Positions 49,799 to 52,201 of a DNA stretch of 52,201 nucleotides are shown in pieces (positions within the stretch are counted from its first letter, which is position 1; each line of letters starts with the position of its first letter). The position numbers were made by a program, and so were the translations under genes. The notes below the pieces were generated by a model, which made no database searches, had not been told where the DNA came from, and saw only the letters and a list, made by a program, of their open reading frames with translations. Source of the DNA: Desulfobacteraceae bacterium (lineage in GTDB: Bacteria > Desulfobacterota > Desulfobacteria > Desulfobacterales > Desulfosalsimonadaceae); the NCBI GenBank assembly GCA_014237465.1, contig JABZFM010000028.1, forward strand, positions 1 to 52,201, read 5' to 3'.

Positions 49799-50038
49799 GA
49801 TTTTCCTCCTTAATTGTTTATGGGTTCAATTATTTTCGGAGTGAACATGTCAAAAAAATATTTTCCTGCTTCACAATATTTTTTATCATACCCGAAACTT
49901 TGAAAAACACAATACCGGAAACAGCCAAACACCTATAAATACAATAAAAACAATTAAATACAAGACATTGCCCGAGGTCCTGTTTAAAGGAAAATTATCT
50001 TTCCGCGTTTTTCTTCTCCTGATTTCAGGGCGCGTTTT

Positions 50039-50518
50039 TTGCTGAAATCAGGATCCATACTGCAGTGGGTGATCCCATATATGTGGCTGTATAAATTATT
50101 TTCCTTTATCATGATGCCCAAAAAAAGCCACTCCACATCCCGCCGGATTTTTGCCCGTGAAGCCAAGAAACTGGGCGGCCGGGAATTCCGAAAATGGTAT
50201 AAACTAATGGAATCTTTGGAGCCTTTTTATGCCTCACTGCCTGACCGCACCCAAAATACCATTCCCCGGTTGTATATTTCAGGCGATGAAGACCACCTGT
50301 TCCTGCCGTTTGTTATTCAAAGCTACCTGCGCGACCCCCTGGCATCCATTCATATTATTGAAAAATGCGGTCATGTCTGCAACATTGAAAAGCCCGAAGA
50401 ATTTAACCGGATCTCCCTGTCTTATTTAACCAGCTACCCGGACCTTCCCAAACTTCAAAATATCCCGGAACATACCCAAGCCCATAAGATCGCTATGAAA
50501 CTTCGAAAGAATCATTAA
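50039..50518 (+). pseudogene. Alpha/beta hydrolase, C-terminal fragment
   Basis: 159 codons from a TTG without RBS. The C-terminal lobe of an alpha/beta hydrolase is evident: IPRLYISGDEDHLFLP (catalytic acid region) and IHIIEKCGHVCNIEKPEEFN (catalytic His region). The N-terminal half with the oxyanion loop and nucleophile Ser (about 130 residues) is missing and I do not find it in other frames upstream. A small inverted pair (CTGATTTCAG / CTGAAATCAG) at about 50017-50050 lies at the break. Probably a deletion remnant. Confidence 0.7.
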
Positions 50519-50597
50519 CCTGAATTCCACTTCCCTGATATCTTATTAAATCACCAGTATGTATCTGTATTTTGAAAACATCTGTGTCGTCAGAATC

Positions 50598-50640
50598 GAT
50601 GGCTTCGTAAAAAGTTCAAATTCTGCGTTGCATAGTTGCA
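50598..50640 (+). repeat. Dispersed repeat end, copy H (truncated)
   Basis: GATGGCTTCGTAAAAAGTTC followed by TTCTGCGTTGC, the left third of the family. No right end is present before the acyltransferase gene. Confidence 0.75.
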
Positions 50641-50724
50641 CAAACTAGCATAGCACAGAATTTTATTCGTAATTTTCGGGTCTTTTTTTCGGTAATGACA
50701 ACGAACACGATGGGATAACCAATA

Positions 50725-51426
50725 ATGTCAATCCGTACACTAACATGGAAAGAAAAATTCAAAATAGAAATCAGCGCGTCTTTAATCACCTTTTTAGCAA
50801 GGATCTGGTTTGGTACTGTTCGCGTCAAAGTTTTAAATCTGGAAGTATATGAAAAATATTTTAAAGGATCGCGGTCAGGACATGTTGTTGCCGGTTCCTG
50901 GCACCGGCATTCGATCTTTTTATTTTATTTTTTTCGAAACCTGGGATCACGGGCTATTATGATCAGCCGGAGTTTGGATGGCGAATTGACTGCGAAAATC
51001 GCAAAACGGCTGGGCTATACGCCGATCCGTGGATCTTCTTCGAAAGGCGGCGGAAAAGCCCTGCATGCAATGATGAATTTTCTAAACAGCAGCAGTGAAA
51101 AACGGCTTTGCGGAACGCCGGTCGATGGCCCCAAAGGCCCTCACCGTAAAATGAAAAAAGGGATGCTTGCGCTGGCCAAGGAAACCGGTGCCGTGTTTAT
51201 CCCCATGGCCTGTTCCGGCAACCGGGTCATTACATTAAAAAAAGCCTGGGATAAAACAATTCTCCCGAAACCATTCAGCCGGGTGGTTGTCGATTTTGAC
51301 GAACCTGTTTTTATTCCAAAAAATGTGACGGATGAGGAACTTGAAGGAATCCGACAGGACCTTGAAATAAAATTAAATCGACTCACCGATAAAGTGGACC
51401 GGATGTGTGGATATACCGGCCTTTAG
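50725..51426 (+). CDS. DUF374 lysophospholipid acyltransferase-like protein
   Basis: 233 residues. DUF374 features are GSWHRHSIFLFYFFR (the His-containing active loop, about 56-70), MISRSLDGELTAKIAKRLG, PIRGSSSKGGGKAL, TPVDGPKGPHRKMKKGMLALAKETGA (the GPxGP-type motif) and VIPMA-like FIPMACSGNR. These proteins resemble bacterial acyltransferases of lipid A or phospholipid biosynthesis and sit on the inner membrane. It is flanked by a truncated dispersed repeat and a copy of the second repeat family. Confidence 0.85.
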   Translation: MSIRTLTWKEKFKIEISASLITFLARIWFGTVRVKVLNLEVYEKYFKGSRSGHVVAGSWHRHSIFLFYFFRNLGSRAIMISRSLDGELTAKIAKRLGYTPIRGSSSKGGGKALHAMMNFLNSSSEKRLCGTPVDGPKGPHRKMKKGMLALAKETGAVFIPMACSGNRVITLKKAWDKTILPKPFSRVVVDFDEPVFIPKNVTDEELEGIRQDLEIKLNRLTDKVDRMCGYTGL

Positions 51427-51431
51427 CTATC

Positions 51432-51487
51432 TATTGAAAAACTATTGCGCTTGGCCATACAGCGTTAAAATTCGGCTCAAAATACTC
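51432..51487 (+). repeat. Second dispersed repeat, copy 2
   Basis: TTGAAAAACTATTGCGCTTG, then GCCATACAGCGTTAAAATTC and GGCTCAAAATAC: the same element as at 28144, at the same distance after a gene's stop. It lies just before the truncated LEA/WHy gene. Confidence 0.85.
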
Positions 51488-51527
51488 ATTTATAAATATA
51501 AACTCCGCTTTTTCGCCGAATTTTGCC

Positions 51528-52046
51528 TTGTCTGATTTTGACATCATCGAATCACTGACCGAACTGGTCACAAAAAACGAAATGGCCTATGATCTTTCCG
51601 GCACATTTCACCTGATGGGATTCAACCTGCCCTATCACACCAGCGGCAAGTTACCGGTGCCAAAACTGCCCGGTATCACAGTAAAAAAAGTGAGTGTAAC
51701 TGATTTCTCATGGGCAGGCGCCGCACTCGACTTTGTGCTGGAACTGGAAAACAACAATCCCTTTGCCGTTACCTTAAACGGACTTAAATACGACATTTCC
51801 ATGGGGGGCAAGCCGTTTATAACCGGCACGTCTCAAACCAGCACTTCTATCCCTGAAAACGGAAAAATAACGGTAGACATCCCGTTTGATGTCAATTTTA
51901 TATGGCTGGGAAAATCCGCCTATGATGTGCTGTCCGGCGAATCAACCGGTTATGAAGTAAACGGCGAGATGATATTTAACGTACCGGGTATCGGGGAAAA
52001 ACGATTTCCGTTCAGCAAGGCAGGGAATGTTTCCCTGGTAAAGTAA
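51528..52046 (+). pseudogene. LEA type 2 / WHy-domain protein, N-terminally truncated
   Basis: 172 codons from a TTG with no RBS and no signal peptide. Residues about 55-165 form a WHy (water-stress/LEA14) domain: VKKVSVTDFSWAGAALDF, LELENNNPFAVTLNGLKYDI, then TSTSIPENGKITVDIPFDV. Residues 1-50 (YDLSGTFHLMGFNLPYHTSGKLPVP) look like the end of a preceding WHy domain, as in two-domain lipoproteins of this family. The first domain and leader are therefore probably lost at the repeat at 51432. A functional short version is possible. Confidence 0.6.
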
Positions 52047-52060
52047 GAAGGGTGGAAAAA

Positions 52061-52201
52061 ATCGAGTAGAGGGGGGCCTCACGGCCTCCCCCTCTCACAC
52101 CACCGGGCGTACGTGCTACGTACCAGGCGGTTTCCTTAGTTGGTTAACGTCATATACCTGTTGGTCAGACTTATAAGACCAATATCCTCGAACCATTTTA
52201 T
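52061..52201 (-). mobile_element. Group II intron, 3' end (partial, runs off right edge)
   Basis: On the minus strand the region following the reverse-transcriptase stop forms a domain V-like hairpin (52133-52099, ACCGCC...GGTGGT with an inner GTACGT/ACGTAC pair). A domain VI-like GAGGGGGAGGCC/GGCCCCCCTC hairpin then leads to the end CTACTCGAT at 52061, typical of bacterial group II introns. A CGC in the domain V base would suit class C. The subclass is provisional. Confidence 0.82.
52136..52201 (-). CDS. Group II intron reverse transcriptase/maturase, C-terminus (partial)
   Basis: The last 21 codons before TAA at 52136-52138 read IKWFEDIGLISLTNRYMTLT plus a final Asn, an ending like those of intron-encoded maturases. 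The rest lies beyond the right edge. Placement directly before the domain V structure supports the assignment. Confidence 0.7.
   Translation of the reverse strand: MKWFEDIGLISLTNRYMTLTN

Overview
The window looks like chromosomal DNA of an anaerobic, sulfate-reducer-like member of the Desulfobacterota (Desulfobacterales is my best guess). The reasons are a four-subunit 2-oxoacid:ferredoxin oxidoreductase, a corrinoid/UroD-type methyltransferase set with its own reactivase, a lone DsrE-like protein, an OFA-family transporter, a molybdopterin oxidoreductase, a GEMM-I riboswitch of the deltaproteobacterial kind, and a dense family of short dispersed repeats. No tRNA, rRNA, CRISPR array or prophage module was seen.

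Layout. 1-134 is the 5' end of a minus-strand group II intron, inserted directly behind the terminator of ilvE. 0.3-5.2 kb holds ilvE and the divergent porCDAB operon. 5.8-10.2 kb is a disaccharide module: a HAD phosphatase and a beta-phosphoglucomutase/GH65 phosphorylase fusion. 10.7-13.8 kb holds regulators (XRE-cupin, HxlR), an enoyl-CoA hydratase and YhbY. 13.9-23.0 kb is a long minus-strand block. In transcription order it reads Mo oxidoreductase, metallo-beta-lactamase protein, membrane protein with a Cys-rich tail, flavodoxin-like protein, MerB-like protein, UroD-type methyltransferase, corrinoid protein, corrinoid reactivase. I regard this block as the best candidate for an undescribed C1 or alkyl-metal system. 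23.6-28.1 kb holds an orphan LsrF, a Zn-alcohol dehydrogenase and a MoxR/CoxE pair. 28.9-37.4 kb holds an FKBP isomerase, an ABC-2 exporter, RecQ, a kinase-like protein, small membrane proteins and a RidA homologue. 37.9-40.7 kb holds DsrE, VWA and DUF4412 proteins. 41.1-43.2 kb encodes a two-domain protein whose C-terminal half resembles cyanobacterial acyl-ACP reductase. 43.3-44.6 kb is a GEMM-I riboswitch with an overlapping terminator in front of a secreted pectinacetylesterase-like hydrolase.

From 44.7 kb to the right edge intact genes (alpha/beta hydrolase, OFA transporter, YgjP-type peptidase, DUF374 acyltransferase) alternate with broken ones. The broken ones are a glf/glycosyltransferase chimera, a cut-off DUF6125-like gene, a hydrolase missing its N-terminus and a one-domain LEA/WHy remnant. 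The window ends in the 3' end of another minus-strand group II intron, including the last codons of its reverse transcriptase. Both edges lying in intron sequence suggests that the window is a whole contig broken at a multicopy intron.

A palindromic repeat family (ends TGATGGCTTCGTAAAAAG and its complement) occurs at least eleven times, whole or in pieces. It sits in intergenic gaps, inside operons and on stop codons. All family assignments are by eye from remembered motifs; no search was run.
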